From the NCBI GenBank assembly GCA_021234155.1, contig JAJEKV010000058.1, positions 5,528,600 through 5,592,599 on the forward strand: a stretch of 64,000 bases of DNA. The letters are read 5' to 3'. Of the stretch, positions 43,150 through 55,469 are shown piece after piece. The translations under genes were made by a program, and so were the position numbers. Every line of letters starts with the position of its first letter. Position 1 is the first letter of the stretch. This stretch comes from Isoetes taiwanensis. Lineage: Eukaryota > Streptophyta > Lycopodiopsida > Isoetales > Isoetaceae. The notes under the pieces were generated by a model, which worked only from the letters and a program-made list of their open reading frames with translations, ran no database searches and had not been told where the DNA came from.

Positions 43150-44310
43150 GATGCGACTTCTGGTGGTGCCTCAATGGAAGCACTATCTGCACAACAACTT
43201 GCGCCACAACGAGAAGTCTTTCCTTGCTAGTAGCATTTGGCAACAAGGCCCACTCACCAAGGCTGCTGCCAGAGCTACTGCCCCTATTACAACACCTGCA
43301 ATAAGAGCTCCACGCTTCTTTTTATGGTCATGAGCATTCATTGATCGAGGTTCATCCTTCAAGGAGACTGCTTGACAAGATGATTGAGGCTGCTGGACCT
43401 GCAAACTTGTTGTAAAGCAGTTTCTGTCAAATATAATTGATGGTTTTCTGCCATTATGGGTGAACTCCTGTGGAAGTTTTCCAGAAAAATAGTTGGAGGA
43501 GATATCCAGCACAGAGAGATTTTTTCCAAGAGAAAGATTTGCAGGGAGGGTACCATTTAAATGATTATTATTCAAGAGGAAGACCTCCAAACTTGGTATG
43601 GCAAAGATGAATGCTGGTGGTGTTCCGGATATCAAGTTTAAAGACAGCTTCAAAACTTGCAAGTTTGTAAGGTTCCGATATGATTCTGGAATTGATGTCG
43701 CGAACTGGTTCTTGCTGATTGTCATTATAGTAACCTCATTAGAAAGCTCTGGAAAATATGGCCCAAAAGCATTCTCATCCAAATTCATTACCTTGAGGGT
43801 CTTTATACCACTAAGAGATGGGATGACTCCTGAGAGCTAAAGGGGGTAATATTCCACTGAACTGATTATAGACGAAGTGTTTTCAGAGAGCCAAAAAGCG
43901 AAATCTAGCTTGGAATTTGTCCCCAGAGATGTTAGTTTGATAAAAACAATGTACTAAGGTTTGGAATGACATTGAGGAAATCTGGAAATGCTCCAGTGAG
44001 CATGTTATCATTTAAAGCAAGAGATTGCAAGCTACCTAAGGCAGAGTACCTGTCAGGGATATCACCAGAGAAGAGATTGTTGCTAGTATTAAGAACTTGA
44101 AGAGATCTGAGGTGGTCGAGATTGACAGATAGCACTCCCCATATCCCCAACGAGACCAAGCTCAAAATTGGAAACTTGAGCAAATTGTTTGCAAGGGCTG
44201 AAGAAGAAAAGCCATCTGAAAGAGTACATTTGCTTCAGTATAATTGGCACTAAACTTCTGCTCCACAGAGGCGTTGGCCTTGTCTTCAACAATCTGCAAG
44301 ACAATCAAGG
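43150..44310 (-). pseudogene. LRR receptor-like kinase ectodomain, right copy
   Basis: Segments 44300-43932 carry LRRs (LDHLRSLQVLNTSNNLFSGD, LGSLQSLALNDNMLTGAFPD). The main piece 43788-43183 continues with LQVLKLSLNLISGTPPAF, KNLSVLDISSNYFSGKLPQE, the NCF...SSC cysteine pair and a membrane helix (ALIAGVVIGAVALAAAL). A deletion near 43838 removes about 46 bp kept in the left copy, and a further shift comes just after the membrane helix. No kinase domain follows. Best match by memory: the At3g03770-type (probably inactive) receptor family. The two copies are tandem with the retrotransposon nest at their junction. Confidence 0.75.
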
Positions 44311-44339
44311 TGTTGTCGGTGCTGCAAGAATTAAGTTAG

Positions 44340-44640
44340 CACTATAAAACACAAAGGTCATCCACCAATCTTGACACAAAATTATATTCTTATCATTGAA
44401 ATCTTCCCAAAACCGTACCATAGCTTTGCCATAAGAATCCTTTGGAAAGAGACCGAGACGTCTGGCCAAACATCATTTATGTATTCTACAATAATGAAGG
44501 ATTCACAGATAGGCTTATCATTGTGAATAAGGACAGGAACCTTTCCGTAGACGGAATTAGAAGCAAGTAGAAGCTCTCTCTTGCACCAATACAACATAAT
44601 GTCAGACTTCTTCTTCTACCAGTCCTTCTGCTCATGAAAA
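44340..44640 (-). pseudogene. tau-class glutathione S-transferase fragment
   Basis: KRELLLASNSVYGKVPVLIH, then NDKPICESFIIVEYINDVWP, is the thioredoxin-fold part of plant tau GSTs: the VPVLIHN...CES motif binds the gamma-glutamyl part of glutathione. A frameshift near 44445 leads into KDSYGKAMVRFWEDF, the start of the helical domain. The rest is missing. Upstream on the minus strand (44640-44830) a 110-bp segment is duplicated (ATGAGTAGACTCTTCTGTAT). Confidence 0.7.
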
Positions 44641-46078
44641 ACAAGGATACAGAAGAGTCTACTCATAATAGCCAAGAGCAACATCATATTGTGGACGGAA
44701 TACAATATAATATCAGACCTCTTCTTGTACCAAGTCTTCTGCTCATGAAAAACAAAGATACAGAAGAGTCTACTCATAATAACCAAGAGCAACATTATGA
44801 TAACTAGGAGCTCTGTCAGTTCTGTCAACACAATAGGCAATAGCAACATGTATAAAAGATGGATTACACCATAGGCAATATCAACGTCGAAGAAAAATAC
44901 AACAACGAAGTCTTCTTAACTCTGCCACAAAATGGTGCAGGTGCTCATATGAAGTTTTGGGACAAAGGAGGATAATCATGGTAACAAATGCAATTTAGAG
45001 GAAATTTGAGATCTCATTTCATCCCTATAACAATCCTCCAATGGAATGGCTACCCTCTATTAACTGCAATTAATGCAGCACCAACAACTTCATTGCTGTC
45101 GTTTTTCCCCAATAACTTTTGATCCACTTGTCAAAATGTTGCGGCGTTTGTTGCATTAGATGCGGAATGAAAAGATCTTTCCAATGATATATGGTTATGA
45201 TGTATTTCAATATGGTCATATGCGTTAACCTTAAAAAAATATGATTTTTTTCTTATTTCTTATATATTTATATCGTAAAAGATATATGAATGGGTTATCA
45301 CTAGATAGATCTTGTGAAGACGAACCCATTGCTACAAAAAGTTTTTGAATCGGAGTTCTGGATCAAAAGTTATAATGAAAAAATGATACTACAGCAGTTA
45401 GTTGCAGCTGCATTAATTACAGGCTGCCACATAATACTGGAATGAGATATACTGGAGCTCTTCTCTTATTGGACAGTTTAAAAAGCTGACATGGCATTTT
45501 AAGCATCCCTTAATGGGACAAAATGTGATCTCATTTTTCGTCTAATGATTGTTGGGACATCCAGTCCCAACAATCCAATTGCATTGGCAGATTTGGAAGG
45601 CCTTGTGAAAATATCCTATTGACATTTTTTAGAGATCAGCAAAAGTCCATGAAATAACCTTATGCTGGTGTATGGTCTACAAAGCTTAAGCTGAGCTGAG
45701 GGAGACTCTACCTTCTAAAGCTATAATAGAGTCATTTGTGCCGTCTTAGGCCACTTCAGCTTTATTACAACACTAAAATAGAAGATATATGTTGTAACAA
45801 GGTGATGTGAGCATCCTTGATGCATGTGTTGATCAGACTCATAGCATTCTCAAGATGGGCTATTGTTTCAACGAATGGAGTTATTTATTGGAGGCTGCCT
45901 CAGGTGCGCCCTTTTCTGTGCACATTTCGAAGCGTAAATAAGCAGAAAACAGAAGCTTAAGCATTTTCTTAGAACAGAGCAACATAGTCATTGGCATGTA
46001 CAGCAAGTGTGGTCATTGGATTTATAAATATGGTATTTGTGCAGTGTGGTCAAGTAAGGATGCACATAGACTATTCAA
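44641..46078. other. noncoding; 110-bp tandem duplication at 44625-44830
   Basis: The duplicated unit contains TCTGCTCATGAAAAACAA and AGAGTCTACTCATAATA. No gene was recognised in the rest. Confidence 0.4.
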
Positions 46079-46680
46079 TTAGGCATTGAACTGAATTACT
46101 AATATTTCACTAATACATCTTGCCAAAAACCCAACATGCATCATGCAAGCTGCCACACTTGCTACACATGTTAACCAGGCAGTTTCGACAATAGAGTCAT
46201 GTTCACTATTAACTGTGTAAGCACGGATAAACATGCCATGTCCCCAATCTGATATGCTCGTACATGCATCAAGAGTTCTTACAATCGTAACTTTATCTGG
46301 CTTCACATATTCATCTGCCATGTCATGTCCCATTCCCATTCTGGGCGTATGCCATTATCAATGCAGTATATGTGATCACATTTTGCTGACTCATATGCAT
46401 AAACAAAGCAAATGCACCTTCTAGGCAACAACTTGTTCCATACATACAATGCAGTCTTTGTGCACAAGGGCATAGAAGCCATGGCCACGTCTTCTTGGGT
46501 TCCTGAGAGCTTTGGAGATAAGTGGCCAAGCTGTGAGGTATCCATATGAAAAACCTTCAATAGATCATGAACCAACATGAATAATTTATGCTTCATATAA
46601 TTCAACGTCTGGAGATGTCTTATTATCAAACAAAAACTCGTAATGCCAAAAGGAGGCCACACAGCCAACTTGCTATGTCA
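46079..46680 (-). pseudogene. pentatricopeptide repeat (PPR) protein fragment
   Basis: GAFALFMHMSQQNVITYTAL, IMAYAQNGNG (46420-46330) and, in another frame, YVKPDKVTIVRTLDACTSIS with GHGMFIRAYTVNS (46310-46190) are consecutive repeats of the plant PLS-type PPR pattern. At least two shifts break the frame and only about three repeats remain. Intact members bind organelle RNA for editing or processing. Confidence 0.65.
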
Positions 46681-48587
46681 TTTGCTGCAGAATGTTGAGA
46701 CAATGAGAAATGGTGATTCACAAGGCAAGATATCATTATTAAGTTAAGGAAATCTGAGCCAGTATCTCTGGGATGAATGCATGGAAAGAAGGGCCATAAG
46801 TGTAGTGGGATCCATGCTTTAAAAGACCAGACTAATGCCTTGCAAATTTGACAGATAATAGATAATGAAAAATGTGTATCATAAACATAACAAATAACAG
46901 AAAGACGAAACTCTAACCTGCACGCTGCCAGTTTTGAAATTCAAAGCGATGATGAAAGTTTTACTCTGTACCAACGAGGCAATCGGAATGGGAAAATTCT
47001 TCTGCTTTGGCTGAATCAAATAACAAGAGCCTAAATCAAAGCCAATGGAAGGAGTTCTACTCCGTTCGACAGCAAACAATGAAGAAATAACTCTCCTTTT
47101 CTAATTTCCTAAGCTCTTGAATCCAGAATGGATATCGAACGGCAAAAGGTAAGTCCCTAAAAAGTCATTTTGTTCTTGCAATGTTATGGTATGCTACAAT
47201 TACGGCTTGGCTTAGTGAACAAGAACAAATTGGGTACGGAGGAGATAGGAAGAATTGAAACTTTGCTCGATGGAAAGAGGAAGTTATTTCGCGACCTTCT
47301 CCATCTCCGTGCCATTTTTAGCCAATTTTTTGATTTCTTTGGCCATTGATTTGTAAAAGAGTGGATCTAAAGGTGCAGGACATGCCACCTCATATTTTGG
47401 TGAGGTGCAGGTGCTACGTGGATAGGCTAGAATTGCAAGGAAGGCTGTAGGCTTGGTTAGGCTGGCGTGCTAAAAACCAAATTTTGGAAAAAATTCTGCC
47501 ATATATTCTGCAACAGCTATCTTGCATCAAAGCCCTCTTCAATTCATTCCATGGTTTTTGCATCTTCAACAAGACTGTGAACCTTGTTGCAAAAATGTAA
47601 GAAAAACAAGAAGAGAGAGAAGTGAAAAAGCGGAATGGGAAGAGGGCCATGCCCTCTAGTACTGGTTGAGTTAAAGGCGGACGCTCATATCTTTCTGTTT
47701 GTGAAGAGGAAGAGGTCAAGATTGCTTTGACCATAGTACAAAGACATCATCTTATGATGGCCTCCAGCATGGTGATTGCTTCAAATGTGCTAATTCTTCC
47801 TACTAGATCCATACGGGATTTTGTGCTTAAATTATTCCTATCAGGCCTATTGTGGAGCCTCAAATCATTCACTATTAATATAAAAATCTTACCCTAAAAA
47901 AAATAAAATAAAAAAAAGCAGAATTTATGAGACATGATGTATATTACAAGTCAGGCCTTGATAATTGATAACGAAGTAGTGAAAAGGTAAATTTGATAAG
48001 ACATGTCCAAGGATGACATGTCATCACAAATGTTGTTGTATACTTATATGATAGTCATGTTTTAAGCCAACCGACCCCCTCAACAAATATGAATATCGAC
48101 TTTCCTGGAGCGCCTGTGCCAGCATGAAGCTAGATATATATAATAGCAAAATCTTACCCACATTGCCAGACTATAGTTAAAAATATATAACGGACCACAA
48201 ACTATTCATAGTGGTGGTGGTTGATATATATTAGCAAAACCTTACCCACGTTGCCGGGCTATAGTTGAAAACATATAACTGACCACGGATTATTCATAGT
48301 AGTGGTGCTTGAGAAGGGCATTGCATGTTTTATATAGAAGACTTAGTGCATTAGACCTATCCCTATTGTTGTTGAATCTTATTATTGCATTATAACCGTT
48401 GGATGAGGGCATATTCTATAGCATATACCCTCATATTCCATCCAAGCCATACACATAGTCGATTGACGGGGTCAATTGTTTATGTGGCTCTATAATTGAG
48501 GCTTTGATGACCATTAGGTAAAATAAGAATACAAATTGGACTTTTTAATAGACACTTCCAATTGAATAGCAAGTTTCTTTTCATCCT
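46681..48587. other. noncoding; about 98-bp tandem duplication near 48128-48310
   Basis: The duplicated unit contains ATATATAATAGCAAAATCTTACCCAC-type sequence, GGGCTATAGTTGAAAA and TATTCATAGT. ORFs at 46879-47079 and 47414-47734 (-) have no recognisable family. Confidence 0.4.
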
Positions 48588-48792
48588 TGCAATAGACACT
48601 GGACGTGGACGTCCAGATAGGGGTTGCATGCATCCATAAAGGGGTTGCATGCATCCCTAAGAGGTTGCATGCATGCATGGAGGGCTGCTAGCTATAAAGA
48701 GGCTCGGGGGAGAGCTCAAGGGGCGTTCAGTTTTCTGTGCTGAGCTCGTGGTTGGGTGGTGAGTATAGCTAGCACGTCATTTGTGCGTTTCA
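48588..48792 (+). repeat. 5' LTR of the 2.6-kb gypsy derivative
   Basis: Contains the word GGTTGCATGCATCC twice plus GTTGCATGCATGCATGG, and a TATAAAGAG box near 48694. Confidence 0.92.
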
Positions 48793-48816
48793 GTGGTATC
48801 AGAGCTTCAAGTTGTG

Positions 48817-49527
48817 ATGGACCAATCTGCTGGGGAAGTGGATCGGATAATGGAGTTGGAGACCGACAATGCGATTTTGAGCGAAAAGTTGGAAGCTGCT
48901 TTAGCTCGCATACAGGAGCTTCAGGACATGGACTCGCTTCGGGCCGAAGTTCGGCAGTTGAAGCTGTCGCATGATGCAGGACATCCACGTGTCAGTGGTA
49001 TTAAGACTGGCGCGAATGTGAAAATTGAGTTCAAACCTTATTTGGCAGCCACGGATGATGCGGAGGAACTCTTTGCATGGTTGCGGATCACCGAACTCAT
49101 ATTTCGCCAAAACCAAAGATGATGATGACACTCGCCTTTATTTTGTGAACGTCACTTAGGAGGGGTCGCTAAGGATTGGTGGCTTGATCTACTCAAGCAC
49201 CGACCCAAGGAAACTCCGATCACAACATTTGCAGAGTTTGAGACACTCATTAAGGAAAGGTTTCTGGGTCATAACTGGGAGCGGGATTTGCTCGCCGAAT
49301 GGAACCAGTTGACCCAGCAAGACAAGGAGTCCGTTCGTGATTTTTCGGCAAGAGTCTTGAAGAAAGGTCTCCAGCTTGGCAAAAATGATGCAGAGAAATC
49401 TGACCGGTTGATGGGCAGTGTCCATCGTTGGATCCGAGCCAAGTTGGATCTTCAAGCTGCAAACCTTTCTTTGGGGCCCCTCGCAAAAACCAGCGAGAAA
49501 AAGTTGAAGAGGAGGGTCTTTCATTAA
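48817..49527 (+). pseudogene. Gag of the 2.6-kb gypsy derivative, frameshifted
   Basis: Frame one (from 48817) has a heptad-rich start (MELETDNAILSEKLEAALAR) and the beginning of the gag fold (IEFKPYLAATDDAEELFAWL), ending at 49122. After shifts near 49115-49165 another frame continues with KDWWLDLLKH, ERFLGHNWERDLLAEWNQLT and DKESVRDFSARV, typical gypsy gag. The zinc knuckle is not intact. Confidence 0.7.
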
Positions 49528-50014
49528 CTCAGCCATCAATGCACAAAGGGGGTTTAAATCTATGTCGATGATTCCCACGCTGGTCATTCTCACAAGTTTG
49601 TTAAAACGTGCATCGTGAAGAGCGCACCAATGGAGATCATGTTCCTCCTATTTTCGTCTTAGGGTCGGGTGCAAAGCGTTTCGGGAGGAGGATAAGTCTT
49701 CGCCAGAGAGGGAGCCTAAAGAATCCTATATGGTTTCGGAAGAATCGCCCGGCCGTGAGCATAAGTGTTTTATTTGCTCTAGTCCCCGACCATAAATTTT
49801 TTGAATGTTCGTGTACACCCCAAAGGAAAAAGGGGATTCAAAATCGATACATCTAAAGTTCCACCGGAATAAGAAAGAAAGCGGGACAAAAACGGTGGCT
49901 TTTGTGGGTCATTCCTATACACTAGACCATCCCAACATAGTCGCCTTTTTTGCTTTTTGGTTAATCGTCCGGATCGAAAGTGCATGCTCTTTTTGATCCG
50001 GTAGTGAGTTTGAT

Positions 50015-50952
50015 GTGATTTTCGACGGCGGGTTAGTGAAGGCGTTGGACTTGTCCACTCTTCCATTGACAAATGCGATGGATTTGTCGTCCGCTGCGGG
50101 TCAAATTTCACCTTGCGCCTTGGTTGTTAAAGATTTGGAATACTCCATTCAAGGTTTTAACGCCAAGCGTACTTTTTTGGTGGCTGACCTTGGCAGTGTG
50201 GATCTTTTGATTGGGATGCCCTGGCATCAAGAGTATAATCCTTTGGTTGACTGGGTTTCTGGTACTCTTTTGTTAGCCTTGGATGGAGGGAAAAGGACCT
50301 TTAAGTTGGTTAAGGATCTTGTGATTGGCCCCATTCCAATGGTTTCTGTTGTCAATTTCAGTGCATGGGCACCAAGCTGAGATTAAGCGCCAACTTGCTG
50401 AGTTACTTCAAGCTGGTTTGATTCGACATAGTTATTCACCTTTTGGTGCACCGTTTTTTATTGGTCAAAAAGGAACAATTCTTGGCGTATGTGTATTGCA
50501 AGTCTTTGGAAGAATACTATTTGCATTTGCAGTTATTATAGACAAGTTTGTTAAGAATTTTGCTAGCATTGCTCTCGGAAGAATAATATGATTTGGACAG
50601 TTGTAGATTGTTTGACTAAGCAAGCCCACTTTAGTCCTTGTTCAAACAACTTAAAAACTTATGATGCATGCAAATGACTTTTAAGGAATGTGATTGGGTA
50701 TGGATGAGGATTCACAAAGGCCACTTTAAGAAGGACGCGCGCAAGAAAGACCTTAAGTTGGCGCCTCGATTAATGTTTCAGTTGAATGATAAATCCACTA
50801 GTGGTTCTAAGCAATATTTGGTTAAGTTTGCCAATCGGCCTTTGGAGGACGCTTCATGGGTTCGTGGCAATTCCGGAAGGCACAAGACATTGGGAAGGCT
50901 TCTAGTAGCCGGCCTAAAAGAGGGCCAAGACAAGATTATGCTAAGATGGTAA
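50015..50952 (+). pseudogene. protease-region, RT start and chromodomain relics of the gypsy derivative
   Basis: 50015-50380 ends with VDLLIGMPWHQEYNPLVDW, the conserved end of gypsy protease regions. A shift leads into IKRQLAELLQAGLIRHSYSP with FGAPFF, the first motif of gypsy RT. Everything from there to the integrase C-terminus is deleted. 50668-50952 ends with KQYLVKFANRPLEDASWV, a chromodomain-like block found at the end of chromovirus integrases, thought to direct insertion to heterochromatin. Confidence 0.7.
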
Positions 50953-51006
50953 AAGGACTCTAGCCCCTTGCAGCAGAGGACTGCTGCGATGTCAAGGGGG
51001 AGGGAA

Positions 51007-51211
51007 TGCAATAGACACTGGACGTGGACGTCCAGATAGGGGTTGCATGCATCCATAAAGGGGTTGCATGCATCCCTAAGAGGTTGCATGCATGCATGGA
51101 GGGCTGCTAGCTATAAAGAGGCTCGGGGGAGAGCTCAAGGGGCGTTCAGTTTTCTGTGCTGAGCTCGTGGTTGGGTGGTGAGTATAGCTAGCACGTCATT
51201 TGTGCGTTTCA
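51007..51211 (+). repeat. 3' LTR of the 2.6-kb gypsy derivative
   Basis: Same 205 bp as 48588-48792. Preceded by TCAAGGGGGAGGGAA, the polypurine tract (about 50993-51006). Confidence 0.92.
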
Positions 51212-52640
51212 ATCCTGCAATAAACAAGGGAGTGTCATTATGTTGAAGTTCATTCTCAATATAGGAGCCAAACGCGATGCTCAGATATTGTAGGCCTGGA
51301 TATTCGAACACCATATGCAAAGCACAATTCCAAAATTGTCTAGCCTCATGCATATGCAGAATCAAACTCAATGTCTTCCACATGACATCTTTGAAGAGGA
51401 TCTGGAGCATCAGAACAATCCCAGGAATAACTTCCACATCTGCACAACATGAAACCCTTGCATAAAAATAAAAGGCAAGAAACAAAAATGCCTCTAAATG
51501 GTTATGCATTTCTACAAGAATTCCTGTTCATGCACATTGTATATGTTCATGAACATTGCATATGTTCATGCCTTACCTGTTTAACAAAGAACCAAAGAAA
51601 AAGAACAAAGTATGGACTAGAACTAATTTTTGGCTCTGCATATTGGCTACACATGAATAGATCATAAATGAAGTCGTATTATATTATACAACAAGCATGA
51701 GTTACAACAAGGGCCTGCACAAAATCGGCATGAAGGAATCTACAAAAAGAATCCACTGCCGAAAAATAAAAAGAAGCTCTTCATACTTAACATCTCCGGA
51801 TATGCTCCATAAGAACAAACAAGTTAAGATGCAAATACACAAAACACACACATGTGCAGAAAAATCTGGATATGGGGATGCAGAAGACCACAATAGGAAT
51901 TATGGCGATGCAGAAGCCAAATATACAAAATATTTGTGCTCCTGCAACAACGCAACAACCGCTATTACGGGCTCCTGCATCAAACCTACGAAATCTAATC
52001 TTAAGAAAAAAAAAACTAACAAAGAGAAATTGTAAGATGCCAAACTTGCTCATTTATCTACATATTTATACGAATGAATACCCACTTTGCTATTAACAAT
52101 CTTAGGTTATTTTACAAACAATATTGATGCATGAGGAAACTTGTAACTTAATACACTTTCAATTGTGTTCTTCATTTGTACTAGTACTAGAGCTCCTTTA
52201 GAATTGGAGATTTCACCATGTTCATTATTGCCAAATGCAAAATGGCATGTCATGCCATTCTAGCACATTTTTTTTTTTTTTAACAAACTAGTGTCATATC
52301 ATTTCATGTTGTATGATCCGTTCCACAAGTAGTTATTGCAACATCGCCTTTTTTTTTAACAAACTAGTGTCACATTTAAGCCATCGAAACCAATAAAAAT
52401 TGAACTTATATACACCCTATTATTTATACACAGAATAGCCCTAGGCCCTGAAGGGGCTAAACTATTTTTTAAACCCATGCACTCCCTATTATATATAAAT
52501 ATTATATTAACACAACAGGTCAGCACTAGTTTATTTCTTTCATTGATGATTTTTGTAGAAAAGGGATGTTATTGCCTAGCCAAAAAAAGATCATGCATTG
52601 GAATATTTCAAGTTATACGTGAACCAGATGAATGAGAATG
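51212..52640. other. no gene recognised
   Basis: AT-rich DNA. Two TTTTTTTTTAACAAACTAGTGTCA words occur (about 52270 and 52350), but nothing points to a gene or element boundary. Confidence 0.35.
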
Positions 52641-53810
52641 ATAATGATTTTTTTATCGTCCACTGAGACCAATCGGCCTATAGGACCCAGAAGGAGCGCA
52701 TCAAACTTATTACTGTCCGTGTTAAAAAACCCCCGGCCCGAAGGGTTTTCGAGGAAAAACCGTGGCAGTAATAAGAATGCTGTCAAACTGTACAAGTATA
52801 CATCATCATGAAATAAATGTATATATACATGTCAAGTGTGTGCCCGAGGACATAGCTGATCTCGCATGTCCATAACCTCCTGAAGGTATGATCCCAGCAC
52901 CCGTATGGATGCTGTGTTCAATGCCACATGTAACGGCTGGCCAGGCCTGACCAACTCAGCATAGCGCGTCCAGATTTGATCATATGCTGGGCAACTTTGA
53001 AGGGTATGAGATTCATCCTCAATGACTCCCATTTGGCAGCATTGACAGAGCCTGTCCTAGCGTGGCTCACCAATCCATCTACCCGTCTCAATTCGAAGAT
53101 GATGTGCCCCGGTGCGAATGGAGGCAATGAGTCTGCGCCTTTTCATGGGCATGTGGGTACGCAAGTAGCATTGTGGGCCTCGTTCCAATGTGGGATTTAT
53201 GTGGCGCTGGTAGTGTGTTGCCTTGACATGTTCAAGGGCATTGGCATCCCAAAGCTTGCTGAGGAAGCAAGCATCAAGATATTGCCGCAAGTTATGGCGA
53301 TCTGCCTCCGTTTGCACATGTATGCACCTGTGCTCCTGCACATTCCATCTAGCCAACTATTGAGCTCTCTTTTCCCTCCAGCAGGCCTTGAGACACTGCG
53401 GCCCCATTGCCATGATATAAGCTAGTTTAGGGAGACGAGCATCGTCCATATTGACCATCTTTTGAAAATAGACAATGTGGCAATCAAGGGCCGCCCTCTG
53501 AAGAGGCAAGGATCCTGTCTCCTGCAGTAGAATTTGATATGGGATTGTGGACTTCACCCGTAATCCTCGTACTAAGAAGGCTTTCTGCACCTGCTCCAAG
53601 TCATTCCAAGTAGCGAGGGATACTACTGGGCCCCATACTTCAACCCCGTATAAAACGACAGGCTCCACTAAGACCTTGAACAAGTGTGACTGATGGGCCC
53701 AATCATACAACTCCGCTCTATGACTATTGTTTTGCATTACATATAGTGCCTTCCAACCCGCCGTCACTCGTAGCCGTATGGATGTGTCCCAGTGCATAGT
53801 AGAAGGAAAC
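52630..53810 (-). mobile_element. LINE 3' half, with (CATT)n-like tail
   Basis: On the minus strand, 53797-53357 encodes WDTSIRLRVTAGWKALYVMQ ... VVLYGVEVWGPVVSLATW and the following LINE region. 53356-53057 continues with HVKATHYQRHINPTLERGP in another frame. 53032-52832 gives VIEDESHTLQSC, the terminal zinc knuckle, and the stop. The 3' UTR (CCTCGAAAACCCTTCGGG) and terminus (GGCCGATTGGTCTCAGTGG, ACGATAAAAAAA) lead to a TCATT-rich tail at 52630-52652. Two or more shifts. Its upstream part appears again at 58257-58890, beyond a gypsy insertion. Confidence 0.8.
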
Positions 53811-55454
53811 TGTGATGCTCCCTGCTAAACATACGGCGCCCGGCCGTACACTCGGCAGGAAATCCCCCGTCCGGCTCAACAACCGCACAGGCCCTCCGTC
53901 TATCCCGCACTATGGAACTCCCGTAGTGCGGAAAGGGGACACGAAGGTGTCTTGCGCGCCCTTCCCCCATGGGCTCCTATCACAGCGGAAGCATAAACAA
54001 CGTCAGAACTAGCAATAACAATACAACATACTACCTCGAAGGGTAGTCCATCACATATCCATATGAGCAAAGAAGATAATCATAAACCATAAAACATGAG
54101 AGCTCCTACCCATGGCTCCGACTCATAAGGAGGTAGACTGACTGGATAGGTCTCAAGATAGAGCAGACCGAGTCATAACAATGGCGAGGGCTGGCATAAG
54201 ACAATGGCTAGGGTTGACCACTCCATCCGCCCCTCCCATTGCATACTTTGCGGATGGGCTAAATCGCCTGCTCGCATGACTCTAGCCTTGGGACACGCAA
54301 TCCCATGGCATCACCCATCGGGACTACTCTAGGTTGCATCTCCCTGGTCCGATGAGGCAGGAAGGGTTGCATCTCCCCTTCCTAGGGTCTAGAGGTTCCG
54401 TGGGCGGCTAGAGAATCGTGGCGACACACGATCTGCACCGACTTAACCCCCCAAAAAACGAGCCGCGCCGACACTTGCAGCTCTCGAGAGGCAGGGCGGC
54501 ACCATTGCCCCAGGAGGTGTCGGACCCATGCTCGGCCCACACGAAGTGACCGACCATAAGCCTAGCCCACTATGGGATCCCCCGAAGCCCCCACTCGGCA
54601 GGGATCCTCCCTCCACATTCCCTCTAGCCCCGTTATGTGGTGCTGAGTCACATCATAGCCTCGATAGCCTGGTGGGCTCCTATGCACAGGCCGCATCTAA
54701 TAGGAACTAAGGGATCTAAACTAGGAGCATACTACATATGGCTCTAGGTCTCTACCCCCCTTCCCAATACAAGAGGAGCAAACATAATCAACCAATCATC
54801 ACATAATCATCATATCACGAGAATCATCATAAGAACATCTTAACCTAATCATACAAATCTAACTTACAGTTAGGGTTCCTTGATTAGGGTTCAAGATGTT
54901 GTATGAGGATTCTAGGATGGCTCTACTCTAGATACAAGATACTAGCACATCTGGAATGCTAATTCCAGATGAGCTATCACAACTACTACCCTACATACCT
55001 GCTCCTGATGCTCTCCCTCCAGATCCGTGTGCCTCCATGGTCTTCGACTCACGTGATGTTTGCTCTTGCTCCAAGAACGAGTCTACCTCGGGGTCTTTGC
55101 ACCAGTCTATGCCACGACAAGCGATGTTCAAAGCGGGGTTTTGAACGAGTAGATGAGTCTCACGGGGTGCTAGGGCTGGAAAGAGGCCTAGGGTTAGGGT
55201 TCCAGCCTATATAAGTTAGGTCCACCTAAGATGCCACGTGGCACCAATCGGGTGAGTCTCGTGTGGCGGTTGCCCAATAGGTTAAGGCCACGTGGAAAAT
55301 GGTCTTAACCTAAGGTTGGCTAAGTTATATGAATAACTTAGTCATGCCCCCTAGTGCCACAATCTATGGTATACAAGGCTATGAAGATAGACTTGTATAG
55401 TGACGGGTCCAGGAATATACGTATTCATAGCGTATATTCCCCTGGAACGTCACA
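53811..55454 (-). repeat. 3' LTR of the truncated gypsy element
   Basis: 1644 bp with ends TGTGATGCTCCC and GGAACGTCACA on the plus strand, that is TGTGA...TCACA. On the minus strand it is preceded by CTAAGGGGGGGAGAA (55455-55469), a clear polypurine tract, which fixes orientation and boundary. No coding content. Confidence 0.8.
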
Positions 55455-55469
55455 TTCTCCCCCCCTTAG

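Larger units (their letters stand above)
48588..51211 (+). mobile_element. 2.6-kb gypsy (chromovirus) deletion derivative with identical LTRs
   Basis: The LTRs (48588-48792 and 51007-51211, 205 bp, TGCAATAGACACTGG...GCGTTTCA) are identical by my reading. Target duplication ATCCT lies at 48583-48587 and 51212-51216. The primer site TGGTATCAGAGC is at 48794-48805. The interior has gag pieces, a protease-region relic, the first residues of RT and a terminal chromodomain-like block; RNase H and the integrase core are gone. It must have been copied recently with enzymes from elsewhere. Confidence 0.9.
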
